Positions 31,992 through 40,267 are shown, numbered from the stretch's first letter. The stretch is 64,000 nucleotides of DNA from JARIHC01 sp035546975 (GCA_035546975.1 DASZVS010000014.1:62001-126000); one strand, 5' to 3'. Notes: a model not told the origin generated them from the letters alone. Made by a program: numbers and translations.

Positions 31992-32849
31992 TCAAAACTG
32001 CAATACCAGCTCTGTTAAGGCCAGCTTGGGCTGCGCGTTAGCCATAAGCGCCTCCGCCGCCTTATAGCTGGCAGCAAGTACCCGTTTCCACCGCTCGGCA
32101 TTTTTCCCGTTTGCCGTCTGCAAGCTTATATTGGCCATGCGGCTGAGCATATTCACGGTATCGAGCGCCCGGGCACGATCTTTCGATAAGCCATCTACAG
32201 TTATAAGCCGTTCTGCAAGCGTCTGGCTGAGGAGCGTGCGAGCCTCCGCAATAGCCGCGTTTAATGCGTGGTCTTCTTCGTTCAAAAGCGCCGACATCAG
32301 GCCGATACTACCGCCGCTAGCCGCATAAACCCGGCCGATCTCGGCGGCCTCGTGCCCCTGGCCGATAAAATGCTTCTCCAGCTCATCTTTGCCGGGCATC
32401 CGTACAGTAACGACTTGCAAGCGGGATTGGATAGTCGGCAGAAGGGATTGCTGCCTGTCGGCAGTCATGATCAATACAGTTCCGGCTGGTGGTTCTTCAA
32501 GGGTTTTGAGCAGTGCATTCTGTGCTTCAGCCGTTAGCAAATGGCTGTTCTCAATAATGGCAACCCGGTTATACTGCTTGTCATTCGGCACTTTGAGGTT
32601 CAAGAAGCGTTCGAGCTGGCGGATCGCTTCGATACTGATCGACTTTCCACCTTCCGGGCTAATTATAGTGGCGTAACCATATTTCGAGAGACCGCCGGCC
32701 TCGATGCCTAAAATCAGTTCGGCCAAATGCGTCGCTGTACTAAACTTGCCAATGCCTGCCGGGCCCACAAGAGCAATGGCTTGCGGCGGGTGCTCGCCGA
32801 GATCAATGAGCAGGCGCGCTGTCTGCGGATGTAGTACCAGGCCGTTCAT
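31992..32849 (-). CDS. holB: DNA polymerase III delta' subunit-like protein
   Basis: 285 aa. Clamp-loader AAA+ fold: a P-loop with Phe after Lys (GPAGIGKF), IENSHLLTAEAQNALLKTLEEPP, and SRL in place of the delta' SRC motif. The C-terminal collar domain is shorter than in E. coli. With dnaX in the same window it would complete part of the clamp loader. Its start overlaps the RluA-family gene's stop by 4 nt. Confidence 0.85.
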   Translation of the reverse strand: MNGLVLHPQTARLLIDLGEHPPQAIALVGPAGIGKFSTATHLAELILGIEAGGLSKYGYATIISPEGGKSISIEAIRQLERFLNLKVPNDKQYNRVAIIENSHLLTAEAQNALLKTLEEPPAGTVLIMTADRQQSLLPTIQSRLQVVTVRMPGKDELEKHFIGQGHEAAEIGRVYAASGGSIGLMSALLNEEDHALNAAIAEARTLLSQTLAERLITVDGLSKDRARALDTVNMLSRMANISLQTANGKNAERWKRVLAASYKAAEALMANAQPKLALTELVLQF

Positions 32850-33703
32850 GTCTGCATGGCCCTTTCGAATTCTTCTGGGAGTGGCGCTTCAAATATTTTA
32901 CGTTCACGGCTTGGCAGAGTAATCTCAAGTTTATACGCATGCAAAAAAAGTCTGTCCGCCTGGTCCCCACCGTATAAGGTATCGCCTAAAATCGGATGCC
33001 CTAGATAACTCAAATGGACTCTCAACTGATGTGTGCGCCCAGTCGCCGGCTGCAGCTCCAGCAAGCTGTATTTCTGGTTTCTCTGCGTAATCCGGTAAGC
33101 CGTTACCGCCGGTTTGCCATTAGCGCCCACCCGGAAAGTTTGCGGCTTTTTAGGGTTACGCTCCACAGGCATGTCAATTACAGCCTCTTCTTTAGAAGGA
33201 AAGCCTTTTACAATAGCGATATACGTTTTCTTAACTTTGCGCTCTGAGAACTGTTTTTGCAGCCAAGAAAGGGCTTCCGGCGTTTTGGCGCAAATCATAA
33301 CACCCGAAGTGGCCCGGTCCAGCCGGTGCACAATGCCAGCACGCTCGCCATCCATGCCCTTTATCCTGCTACTCAGCCATGTTGCCACGGTAGCCTCAGG
33401 ATTAAATGCGCCTTTGCTATGCGAAAGTACACCTACTGGTTTATTTATGACTATGCAACTTCGGTCTTCGTAAAGTATAGGCAAATCGATTTCAGGAATT
33501 TCGGGTCGCACAGACGGATCATAGTTTATTTGAACCGTGTCCGTTGCCGCCACTTTTTGACTGGACTTGGCCGCAGCTTTACCATTTACCGTAACCTTGC
33601 CGTCTTCAATTAAGCGCGAAGCACCCGCCCGGCTTAAGCCCGGGAACTCTCTAACTATATACTGGTCTAGCCGCTCCGTCTGCGGTAATTCCCCATCGCT
33701 CAT
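32846..33703 (-). CDS. RluA-family pseudouridine synthase
   Basis: 285 aa. An N-terminal S4 RNA-binding domain (LSRAGASRLIEDGKVTVNGK), then the catalytic motif HRLDRATSGVMI (Asp) and the late GRTHQLRVHLSYLGHPILGD. It isomerises uridines in rRNA or tRNA. The S4 domain and size suggest the RluD subgroup (23S rRNA helix 69), but the target is not certain. ATG 33703 overlaps the trpS stop by one base. Confidence 0.93.
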   Translation of the reverse strand: MSDGELPQTERLDQYIVREFPGLSRAGASRLIEDGKVTVNGKAAAKSSQKVAATDTVQINYDPSVRPEIPEIDLPILYEDRSCIVINKPVGVLSHSKGAFNPEATVATWLSSRIKGMDGERAGIVHRLDRATSGVMICAKTPEALSWLQKQFSERKVKKTYIAIVKGFPSKEEAVIDMPVERNPKKPQTFRVGANGKPAVTAYRITQRNQKYSLLELQPATGRTHQLRVHLSYLGHPILGDTLYGGDQADRLFLHAYKLEITLPSRERKIFEAPLPEEFERAMQT

Positions 33704-34722
33704 TATGATCTTAAGCCGACAGCTTGCTGGACGCCAAGCAACCGCTCATTCGCAATTTTTCGCATAGCCTCTTCGCTAGAAATAAGTTTCGTCTCAATTT
33801 GATTGCCATCGATACCGGCTAATCTCGATTGAAAATCCGCCAAAAAGGCTTCTACCTTGTCGGCTACAGCTGTTTTGAGCTGGCCGTACTGGCTCTCCCC
33901 CATAAATTCGCGCGGCTCGCCGCCAAAGAGGCGCAGCATATCAAGCAAGTTACTAACGCCCGGCTGCAAATCATAATCATATTGCACTGAACCCATACTA
34001 TCGGTTTCGGCGCTCATGATTTTTTTGCGGGCGGTTTCGGGAGAATCTGTGAGAAATATCACACCTTTCCCTGTCTCGTCACTTTTACTCATTTTCTTAA
34101 TTGGATTCTGGAGGTCGCGAATGCGCAAACCCTGGTCCTTGCCAAAGAATTTGTGCTGATCGGGAACTGGCTTGGGCACCGTGAAAAGCTCACTGTCAAA
34201 CCGCTTATTCATTCTTTCGGCAATATCGCGCGTAAATTCAATGTGCTGCGTCTGGTCATCGCCCACAGGTACATATTCGGCGCCGTAAAGTAGTATGTCG
34301 GCAGCCATCAAAACGGGATAATTAAATAGCCCGACGCTCACGCGGTCGTCTTGCAGGCCGCTCGATTTGTCCTTGAACTGCGTCATTCTCGACATTTCCC
34401 CCATGCCGGTGAAACAATCCAGGATCCACGTAAGCTCGCTATGAGCCGACACATAGCTCTGCCTATATATATGGACATCATGATTATCGAGCGGCAAACC
34501 GGCCGCTACGAAAACCCGCAAGTTCTGCATGATCGCTGCTTGCAGCTTATCGTGGTCGATCGGCGTGGTAAAACTATGTAGATCGGGAACAAATAGGTTC
34601 ACCTGATAATCACCGGCTTTTTCTTTGGCCATATCCACCAAGGGCAGCAACGCGCCCAGATAATTGCCGATATGTAAGTCGTTATTGGCCCTTAGGCCGG
34701 TCAAGATCGTCGGTTTTGTCAT
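33703..34722 (-). CDS. trpS: Tryptophanyl-tRNA synthetase
   Basis: 339 aa, class I synthetase charging tRNA-Trp. HIGH-like LHIGNYLGALLP near the N-terminus, KMSKS as KKMSKSDETGKG (about 220), and the Trp-pocket region YPVLMAADILLY are present. AAGGG precedes ATG 34722 and a TATAAT stands 11 nt upstream. The DAHP-synthase-like gene 49 nt upstream is controlled by an aromatic-codon attenuator that may also affect trpS by readthrough. Confidence 0.97.
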   Translation of the reverse strand: MTKPTILTGLRANNDLHIGNYLGALLPLVDMAKEKAGDYQVNLFVPDLHSFTTPIDHDKLQAAIMQNLRVFVAAGLPLDNHDVHIYRQSYVSAHSELTWILDCFTGMGEMSRMTQFKDKSSGLQDDRVSVGLFNYPVLMAADILLYGAEYVPVGDDQTQHIEFTRDIAERMNKRFDSELFTVPKPVPDQHKFFGKDQGLRIRDLQNPIKKMSKSDETGKGVIFLTDSPETARKKIMSAETDSMGSVQYDYDLQPGVSNLLDMLRLFGGEPREFMGESQYGQLKTAVADKVEAFLADFQSRLAGIDGNQIETKLISSEEAMRKIANERLLGVQQAVGLRS

Positions 34723-34771
34723 ATTTAACCCTTATTATAGCTTATAGCATGTTTGTAAGGAGCTGGAACGT

Positions 34772-35806
34772 TTAGGCTGCGGCCATTGCAGAGCTAGCAC
34801 GGTTAACGCCGGCATAGGGGCTCGGCGTAGGCGTAGGGACTTTGAGCTCGTATAAGGCCGCTGCACCTTCAAGCGCATCGTCGAGTGGCATCGGAGAGCC
34901 GGTCCGGTGCTCAGGATTTGGCACCCCTATGTCACTGGCTTCCATCATGATGCCTGCGGGAACATAACCCTCTGACGCCACATCCAGAACGGTTTGTAAG
35001 GCGCGTTTTTGGCCCTCAACTGTCTTACCAAATTCTCCTTCGGGATCATGGGCCATTTCGCTGCCATGGGCAGTATCAACAATGAGGCGGCCTTCAGTGG
35101 CTTCAAGCGCGCGAACATATGCGCTCCGCCACTTGCGGGGCGTCCGGATTTCTTCGCCTCCCCGGAAAATCATTATAGCTGGGGCAACTTGGGTGCATGT
35201 CCGGCTCCGGTCTTTGTAAATATCCGTTCGCAACCGGTTAATGTCGTCTACACGTTCAAGCGCCACACCAATACTTCCATCCAAACCGTTCTTAATACCG
35301 AGCGGCAGTTTCGGATCGCGCCTGGCAATCCTATGCATAAACGGCTGATTATCCTGGCTCCTGCTGCCAAACCACCCGAAAGAGAGCATATGGCCGTACC
35401 GTGCCAGATGGTAATCATGGGCAAGTTCAATCGCTACATTAGTGTTTTCTATAGCTAAACTTGCAAGCGTAGCATATGCTCCAGCCGGATCGGTTGTTTC
35501 AAGGCCATGCCATGCCTCCGGATTAGACCGCGGCTTCCAAACTGACGCGCGGTGCAAAGCAATAAGTCCTGCGTGCTTTCTGCTTAGGCGGGTTATGCGC
35601 GCGCCTTCTGCGATTACTCTTCCTCCTGGTTCACTCATTGCGCTACCGCCGATTATTGCTACCAAGCGGTTACCGGGGTCAACCAAAGCGTCGCTGACGG
35701 CCTCGCTTGTTTTCAGCACAGCTAGTTGCGCGGCATCAGAAACGCCGTGCTGCGCCTTAAGCTCAGCAGTACTTGGCGTAACTGGTGCTTCCTGTGTGTA
35801 TCCCAT
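34772..35806 (-). CDS. Class I DAHP synthase-like protein
   Basis: 344 aa. It follows the AroG-type order: WKPRS (90-94, cf. EKPRT), GSR at 147-149, GIKNGLDGS (170-178), IMIFRGGEE, TAHGSE with H247, and MMEAS with E289. DAHP synthase joins PEP and erythrose-4-phosphate, the first step to aromatics. Odd: the metal-binding Cys of the GPCS loop is replaced (IGGSAMSEP, Ser55), while H247, E289 and an Asp near 310 remain. No other shikimate gene is in the window. AAAGGAG precedes ATG 35806 by about 10 nt. Expression is under the attenuator at 35834-35961. Confidence 0.8.
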   Translation of the reverse strand: MGYTQEAPVTPSTAELKAQHGVSDAAQLAVLKTSEAVSDALVDPGNRLVAIIGGSAMSEPGGRVIAEGARITRLSRKHAGLIALHRASVWKPRSNPEAWHGLETTDPAGAYATLASLAIENTNVAIELAHDYHLARYGHMLSFGWFGSRSQDNQPFMHRIARRDPKLPLGIKNGLDGSIGVALERVDDINRLRTDIYKDRSRTCTQVAPAIMIFRGGEEIRTPRKWRSAYVRALEATEGRLIVDTAHGSEMAHDPEGEFGKTVEGQKRALQTVLDVASEGYVPAGIMMEASDIGVPNPEHRTGSPMPLDDALEGAAALYELKVPTPTPSPYAGVNRASSAMAAA

Positions 35807-35833
35807 AAATTATGTCTCTCCTTTAAGCGCAGT

Positions 35834-35860
35834 AAAAAACCGCCTCTTGTGGTGGCGGTT
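35834..35860 (-). terminator. Attenuator terminator before DAHP-synthase-like gene
   Basis: On the minus strand AACCGCC (35860-35854), a 9-nt loop and GGCGGTT (35844-35838) running into TTTTTT. Its 5' arm overlaps CCGCCAC (35858-35852), which can instead pair with GTGGCGG at 35915-35909. Confidence 0.88.
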
Positions 35861-35926
35861 TCTGTCTTTTTGCGTATCTTGTTCTTTTATGCAAACGTGC
35901 AGAGCTGGCCGCCACGGATTGTGCGG
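35852..35926 (-). promoter_or_regulatory. Attenuator segments 1-2-3 (pause and antiterminator)
   Basis: Segment 1 CCGCAC (35926-35921), segment 2 GTGGCGG (35915-35909) and segment 3 CCGCCAC (35858-35852). 1:2 forms a pause-type hairpin with one bulge; 2:3 is a perfect 7-bp antiterminator; 3 with the downstream GGCGG forms the terminator. Segment 1 begins 4 nt after the Trp-Phe codons, so a ribosome stalled there would cover it and free segment 2. Confidence 0.75.
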
Positions 35927-35961
35927 TTAAACCATGCTGTGTAAAAGGCGCGTGTTGACAT
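35887..35961 (-). CDS. Aromatic-residue leader peptide (24 aa)
   Basis: ATG 35961 to TAA 35887, starting MSTRAFYTAWFNRT and ending CTFA. The Phe-Tyr and Trp-Phe codons stand just upstream of segment 1 of the attenuator. The -10 box ends 7 nt before the ATG, so the leader peptide would be read from a leaderless 5' end. The architecture matches trp/phe-type ribosome-mediated attenuation: poor charging of Trp (or Phe/Tyr) tRNA would stall the ribosome and favour transcription of the downstream gene. Confidence 0.72.
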   Translation of the reverse strand: MSTRAFYTAWFNRTIRGGQLCTFA

Positions 35962-35968
35962 GCCGAGT

Positions 35969-35998
35969 AATATACCACTCCTGTCAATGGATTGTCAA
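35969..35998 (-). promoter_or_regulatory. Promoter of leader peptide/DAHP-synthase-like/trpS unit
   Basis: Perfect TTGACA (35993-35998), an 18-nt spacer, and an extended -10 TGG-TATATT (35969-35974) on the minus strand; start predicted at about 35962. Confidence 0.8.
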
Positions 35999-36036
35999 GA
36001 ATCCTGCCCCAAATATAGCACCTAGGCGCACAGGCT

Positions 36037-36435
36037 CTAGCGCTTGGTGAATTGGCGCTGCTTACGAGCACCCTTAAGCCCAAACTTCTTGCGCTCTTTT
36101 TCGCGTGAATCGCGGCTCAAAAGATCAGCGCGCTTAAGCGTACTCTTGAGGTCTTCGTTCATAGTAGTCAGAGCTTTTGCTATGCCGAGACGGATAGCTT
36201 CAATCTGGCCGTCGTGGCCACCGCCGGACACAACTGCCGTAATGTCAAATTTGTTCTCTTGGTCGAGAGCTATAAACGGTTGCTGAAGCTTGGCAAGCAA
36301 GTACTTGCTATCTGCGAAGTAATCGCCAGCCGGTTTGCCATTAACGGTTATGGCACCCTTGCCACCCTGAAGGCGGACACGGGCAGTTGCGCTTTTGCGC
36401 CGGCCAAGGCCGTAAAAATATGAATCTTTGGCCAT
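36037..36435 (-). CDS. rpsI: 30S ribosomal protein uS9
   Basis: 132 aa. FYGLGRRKSATARVRL at the start and the basic tail KKFGLKGARKQRQFTKR that reaches the P-site tRNA are typical. It lies 2 nt after rplM. Confidence 0.97.
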   Translation of the reverse strand: MAKDSYFYGLGRRKSATARVRLQGGKGAITVNGKPAGDYFADSKYLLAKLQQPFIALDQENKFDITAVVSGGGHDGQIEAIRLGIAKALTTMNEDLKSTLKRADLLSRDSREKERKKFGLKGARKQRQFTKR

Positions 36436-36437
36436 CT

Positions 36438-36878
36438 TTACTTACCTTCCTTTACAGAATATTGCTGGGGTTTCTGGGCTTCGTGGGCATGCTCCGCACC
36501 GGCATACACCTTTAGTCGCTTCAGACGTTCATCACGCAGCTTATTAACCGGCAACATACCGCGGATAGCGTGCGTAATGGCAAATGTAGGATCCTTTTCC
36601 ATCTTTTCGGCGAGGGTGGCATCTTTGATACCGCCGGGATAGCCGGTGTGATGGTAGTAAACCTTCTTTTGCATCTTATCGCCGGTGGCAGCGGTGTTGG
36701 CTGCATTAATAACAATCACGTAATCGCCGCAGTCGATGTGTTTCGTAAACTGGGGCTTATTTTTGCCGGTAAGAAGCGTGGCTACCTGGGTAGCTACGCG
36801 GCCCAGCGGAGCTTCGGAAGCATCAACAATATACCATTGGCGTGTTACGTCTGTAGGCTTGGCGCTGTACGTCTTCAT
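36438..36878 (-). CDS. rplM: 50S ribosomal protein uL13
   Basis: 146 aa. WYIVDASEAPLGRVATQVA, GDYVIVINA and the HHTGYPGGIK motif identify L13, an early-assembly 23S rRNA-binding protein. Its start abuts the rplQ stop and it is followed by rpsI. Confidence 0.97.
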   Translation of the reverse strand: MKTYSAKPTDVTRQWYIVDASEAPLGRVATQVATLLTGKNKPQFTKHIDCGDYVIVINAANTAATGDKMQKKVYYHHTGYPGGIKDATLAEKMEKDPTFAITHAIRGMLPVNKLRDERLKRLKVYAGAEHAHEAQKPQQYSVKEGK

Positions 36879-37384
36879 TACTTCTTCTCCGCTTTCGGTT
36901 TAGCAGCCGGTTTTTCGGCCTTAGCTTCAGTTGCAGCACCCTTTGCAGCAGGCTTCTCGGCTGCCGGCTTAGCCGGTGCAGGTTTTTCAACCTTTTCTGC
37001 AGCCTTAGCGACAGGAGCTGACTGCAAGTCGTCCACAAAACTGATTCGGGCCATTTGTGCTTGGTCGCCGCGGCGTACGCGCGTCTTTTCGATACGCAAA
37101 TGCCCGCTGGAACGGCCTTTGAGTTTCGGAGCGATCTCATCCACTAGCTTATGGGCGCTTGCAACCGTCTGCAAGCTACTGACAATCTGGCGGCGGTTAT
37201 GCAGGTCGGCTTTTTTGGCTTTGGTGATCAGCTTTTCCATGTAAGGCACAACTTCTTTAGCCTTCGGCAATGTTGTTTCAATAGACTCATATTTAACTAA
37301 GGAGTCGGCAAGACCCTTAATCAATGCGCGGCGTTGATCGCGCTCGCGGTGCAGTTTCCGACCTTGGTAGCCGTGGCGATGCAT
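36878..37384 (-). CDS. rplQ: 50S ribosomal protein bL17 with C-terminal Ala/Lys/Pro tail
   Basis: 168 aa; the L17 core is the first about 112 residues (MHRHGYQGRKLHRERDQRRA, then TTLPKAKEVVPYMEKLIT). The last about 55 residues are a low-complexity tail of Ala, Lys, Glu and Pro not needed by the fold. It starts 1 nt after the rpoA stop. Confidence 0.95.
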   Translation of the reverse strand: MHRHGYQGRKLHRERDQRRALIKGLADSLVKYESIETTLPKAKEVVPYMEKLITKAKKADLHNRRQIVSSLQTVASAHKLVDEIAPKLKGRSSGHLRIEKTRVRRGDQAQMARISFVDDLQSAPVAKAAEKVEKPAPAKPAAEKPAAKGAATEAKAEKPAAKPKAEKK

Positions 37385-37385
37385 T

Positions 37386-38336
37386 TTAGAGCTCCAACTC
37401 CGCTAGCTTTTCTTTGACTTCGTCCAGGGCTTTACTGCCGAAACCTTTGAGATCGCGTAATTCTGCATCATTAAGGGCAAACAAGTCCCGGATGGTGTGA
37501 ATATCATTGTTGATGAGCGCGTTTGTTGTTCGGGCAGACAAGTTCAGATCTTCGATGGAGGTATTCAGTGCGGTCGGTTCGTCACTGATCATGTCGGCGC
37601 CAAATTCCCCGTCTTGGCTTGCGGCGGCAGTCGGCTCTGACACCTCAACGCGCGTCTTGCCGGCAAGCGCCGTGTATTGGTTGATGAGAATAGCGGCAGC
37701 TTCCTCAAACGCATCCTGCGGTGTGATAGAGCCGTCGGTATCAACGGTTATGATGAGCCTGTCGAGGTCAGTCGCCTGGCCAACGCGGGTATTTTCAACC
37801 TTATAGCGCACGCGGAGTACCGGGCTAAATACGGCATCAACCGCGATCATGTCGCTTGCCTTTTTAGCAGTGCCTTCTTCAATCGTGCGGTAACCGCGGC
37901 CGATTTCGATGCGAAGGTCGACAACTAGCTTGCCTTTTGCGTCATCGATAGTAGCAATGACATGGTCCGGGTTGACTACTTCAACATCAGCATTGGTCTG
38001 GATATCTTTAGCGGTAACAGTGCCTTTACCCTGCTTAACGATGCGTAAATCTTGGGCTTCGTCGCCGTACACACGGAAACGGATACCTTTAAGGTTCAGC
38101 ATGATGTCGACAATGTCTTCTTTAACGCCTTTTACATCCGTGAATTCATGGGTGATGCCTTCTATTTTGAAAGCCGTTACGGCGGCGCCAGAAATACTGG
38201 AAAGCAGGACACGGCGCAAGCTGTTGCCAAGCGTCATACCATAGCCGCTGTGAAGCGGTTCGACCGCGAAAGTAGCGCTTGTGGCGCTGTGCTCGTCGAC
38301 TTTGATAAGGCCGGGGGTGTGAATATTATTTGACAT
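37386..38336 (-). CDS. rpoA: RNA polymerase subunit alpha
   Basis: 316 aa. The N-terminal dimerisation domain (VEPLHSGYGMTLGNSLRRVL; GVKEDIVDIMLNLKGI) and a C-terminal domain with helix-hairpin-helix (DLNLSARTTNALINNDIHTI, LKGFGSKALDEVKEKL) are both present. Alpha nucleates polymerase assembly, and the C-terminal domain contacts UP elements and regulators. It lies between rpsD and rplQ as in most bacteria. Confidence 0.98.
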   Translation of the reverse strand: MSNNIHTPGLIKVDEHSATSATFAVEPLHSGYGMTLGNSLRRVLLSSISGAAVTAFKIEGITHEFTDVKGVKEDIVDIMLNLKGIRFRVYGDEAQDLRIVKQGKGTVTAKDIQTNADVEVVNPDHVIATIDDAKGKLVVDLRIEIGRGYRTIEEGTAKKASDMIAVDAVFSPVLRVRYKVENTRVGQATDLDRLIITVDTDGSITPQDAFEEAAAILINQYTALAGKTRVEVSEPTAAASQDGEFGADMISDEPTALNTSIEDLNLSARTTNALINNDIHTIRDLFALNDAELRDLKGFGSKALDEVKEKLAELEL

Positions 38337-38358
38337 GCGTAGGCTTCCTTCTCCTTCT

Positions 38359-38979
38359 TTAGCGTGAGTAATACTCGACGATTAGTTGTTCATTGATATC
38401 TTCTTCGGCATCGTCGCGTGACGGCAAAGCGGTAACTGATACGGTGACTTTTTTACGGTCTACTTTGAGCCAGGCCGGAACATTGCCGGGGGCCGGGCTG
38501 TTATCATCCAACTTCTTGAAGTATTCAGTCTTGAGAGCGTGCGGGCGGGCTGCAAGTACATCGCCGGGCTTTAGGCGGATGGAAGGGATATCAACGCGTG
38601 TACCGTTGAGCGTGAAATGCCCGTGAGTAACTAATTGCCTGGCGGCGCGGCGGCTTGGTGCGAAACCAGCCCGGTATACGGCGTTATCAGCGCGCTGCTC
38701 CAGGAGCTGCAGCAAAACTTGGCCGGATTGGCCTTGGCGGCGACTGGCTTCTTTCATCAGGTTGCTGAACTGGCGCTCCAAAAGGCCGTACAGGCGCTTT
38801 ACCTTCTGCTTTTCGCGAAGCTGCAGAGCGTACTGACTGGCTCGGCCGCGTGGACCGCGGCCCTGAGGGTTTTGGCCCGGCAGGGATGAACGCTTTACTA
38901 AGGCTTTGTGGGCTTTAGGGTGCAACGCATAGCCTTCGCGGCGGCTCATTTTAACAATTGATTGGCGATCTCGTGCCAT
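38359..38979 (-). CDS. rpsD: 30S ribosomal protein uS4, Cys-free form
   Basis: 206 aa. The central S4 RNA-binding fold (SRRAARQLVTHGHFTLNGTR) and the C-terminal EQLIVEYYSR are conserved. The N-terminal region starts MARDRQSIVKMSRREG and lacks the Cys ligands of the zinc-binding S4 type. S4 initiates 30S assembly. Confidence 0.97.
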   Translation of the reverse strand: MARDRQSIVKMSRREGYALHPKAHKALVKRSSLPGQNPQGRGPRGRASQYALQLREKQKVKRLYGLLERQFSNLMKEASRRQGQSGQVLLQLLEQRADNAVYRAGFAPSRRAARQLVTHGHFTLNGTRVDIPSIRLKPGDVLAARPHALKTEYFKKLDDNSPAPGNVPAWLKVDRKKVTVSVTALPSRDDAEEDINEQLIVEYYSR

Positions 38980-38982
38980 AAA

Positions 38983-39444
38983 CTAGATCCTCCTCGCTTT
39001 CCGCGGGCGGACGCCGCCATGTGGCACGCCGGTTACGTCGCGGATACTTTCGACCTGGATGTCCATATTGCCGAGTACGCGGACTGCGGCATCACGGCCC
39101 AAGCCGATGCCTTTTACGAATACCTCTGCTTTGCTGAAGCCGTATTGCTGTTTTGCGGCATTGGCGGCGCGTTCGGCGGCAACTTGGGCAGCGTAGGCAG
39201 TGCCTTTCTTAGAGCCGCGAAAACCGCAAGCGCCGGCACTCGAATACGTCAGCACGTTGCCTTTGGTATCAGTGAATGTAACGATCGTGTTATTAAAGGT
39301 TGCTAAAACATGTACTTGGCCTTGGGCAACCGTCCGCTTGGACTTGCGGCGCTTAGGGACTGCCGCCTTCTTGGCCGGAGCCTCCTGTTCTGCGGCCGGC
39401 GCGTTTGATTCTTCAACTGGTGCTGTAGTCTGTTCATCTGCCAT
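38983..39444 (-). CDS. rpsK: 30S ribosomal protein uS11
   Basis: 153 aa. The core GQVHVLATFNNTIVTFTDTK and VRDVTGVPHGGVRPRKARR-type end are present (here SIRDVTGVPHGG). The first 35 residues are an added Glu/Pro/Ala/Lys tail, making it about 25 longer than usual. Between rpsM and rpsD. Confidence 0.97.
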   Translation of the reverse strand: MADEQTTAPVEESNAPAAEQEAPAKKAAVPKRRKSKRTVAQGQVHVLATFNNTIVTFTDTKGNVLTYSSAGACGFRGSKKGTAYAAQVAAERAANAAKQQYGFSKAEVFVKGIGLGRDAAVRVLGNMDIQVESIRDVTGVPHGGVRPRKARRI

Positions 39445-39445
39445 A

Positions 39446-39832
39446 TTATGTCTTCGATGCTACTTTCTTGGCGGTGCCGCCAACAGTGACTTTCTTGCCG
39501 CGGCGAGTCCGAGCATTTGTCTTAGTCCGTTGGCCGCGCGAAGGCAGATTGGCCGCATGGCGCAATCCGCGGTACGCCTTAATGTCCTTGAGGCGCTTGA
39601 TATTACCGCTCACCATACGCTGCAACTCGCCCTCAACGACATAGTCGTTATTAATTACATCCTGGATACGGCTAACTTCAGCGTCAGTAAGATCTTTGAC
39701 CCGGGTAGTAGCCTCAACCTTGGCCTTGTTAAGAATGTCATACGCACTCTTTTGGCCAATACCATGCACATATGTGAGTGCAACCCATACCTGCTTGCCG
39801 TCTGGAATCGTTACGCCGGAAATTCTAGCCAT
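39446..39832 (-). CDS. rpsM: 30S ribosomal protein uS13
   Basis: 128 aa. ARISGVTIPDGKQVWVALTY at the start and the RGQRTKTNARTRRG tail near the C-terminus that contacts tRNA are typical. It lies 2 nt after rpmJ. Confidence 0.97.
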   Translation of the reverse strand: MARISGVTIPDGKQVWVALTYVHGIGQKSAYDILNKAKVEATTRVKDLTDAEVSRIQDVINNDYVVEGELQRMVSGNIKRLKDIKAYRGLRHAANLPSRGQRTKTNARTRRGKKVTVGGTAKKVASKT

Positions 39833-39834
39833 GC

Positions 39835-39951
39835 TTAACCTTGCCTCTGCTTATGCTTAGGCTTAAACTTATTGATAACGTATAGCCGGCCTTTACGGCG
39901 GACTATCTTGTCGTCTGGACTGATTTTTTTGACACTGGCACGCACTTTCAT
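39835..39951 (-). CDS. rpmJ: 50S ribosomal protein bL36, Cys-free form
   Basis: 38 aa, beginning MKVRASVKKISPDDKIVRRK. The start at 39951 is chosen over ATG 39960 because AGGAG is about 10 nt upstream of it but touches 39960. The zinc ligands (three Cys and one His in the common form) are absent, except for a His near the end. Between infA and rpsM, its usual place. Confidence 0.93.
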   Translation of the reverse strand: MKVRASVKKISPDDKIVRRKGRLYVINKFKPKHKQRQG

Positions 39952-39998
39952 GCGGATCATGCTCCTTTGCTAGCGATGACTCACTGCTCTTAAATAAT

Positions 39999-40220
39999 TT
40001 ATCCCTTGCGGTACGTAATCCGACCCTTCGTAAGATCGTAAGGCGTCAATTCTACGGTAACGCTGTCGCCCGGAACGATTCGGATAAAATGCTTCCGCAT
40101 CTTGCCGGCGACGTGAGCTATAATCTTATGGCCGTTCTCAAGCTCTACCCGGAACTGGGTTCCCGGCAATGTTTCGACGATGGTACCCGTCAGCTCGATT
40201 ACTTCCTTATTAGCTGCCAT
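39999..40220 (-). CDS. infA: Translation initiation factor IF-1
   Basis: 73 aa from ATG 40220 (MAANKEVIELTG); an upstream in-frame codon would lie inside the promoter region. The OB fold with TVELTPYDLTKGRITYRKG is complete. IF-1 binds the 30S A site. A strong promoter stands directly upstream with only about 11 nt of leader and no SD. Confidence 0.97.
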   Translation of the reverse strand: MAANKEVIELTGTIVETLPGTQFRVELENGHKIIAHVAGKMRKHFIRIVPGDSVTVELTPYDLTKGRITYRKG

Positions 40221-40237
40221 AAATATAACAGTAGTCA

Positions 40238-40267
40238 ATTATAGCACTCCCCACAACGATTTGTAAA
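40238..40267 (-). promoter_or_regulatory. infA operon promoter
   Basis: TTTACA (40262-40267), an 18-nt spacer, and an extended perfect -10 TGC-TATAAT (40238-40243) on the minus strand. Confidence 0.75.

Noticed and set aside
35834..35998. T-box riboswitch in front of the DAHP-synthase-like gene and trpS
   Set aside because: The conserved T-box sequence (AGGGTGGNACCGCG type) is absent and the leader is too short; a coding leader peptide with alternative pairings explains the terminator better.
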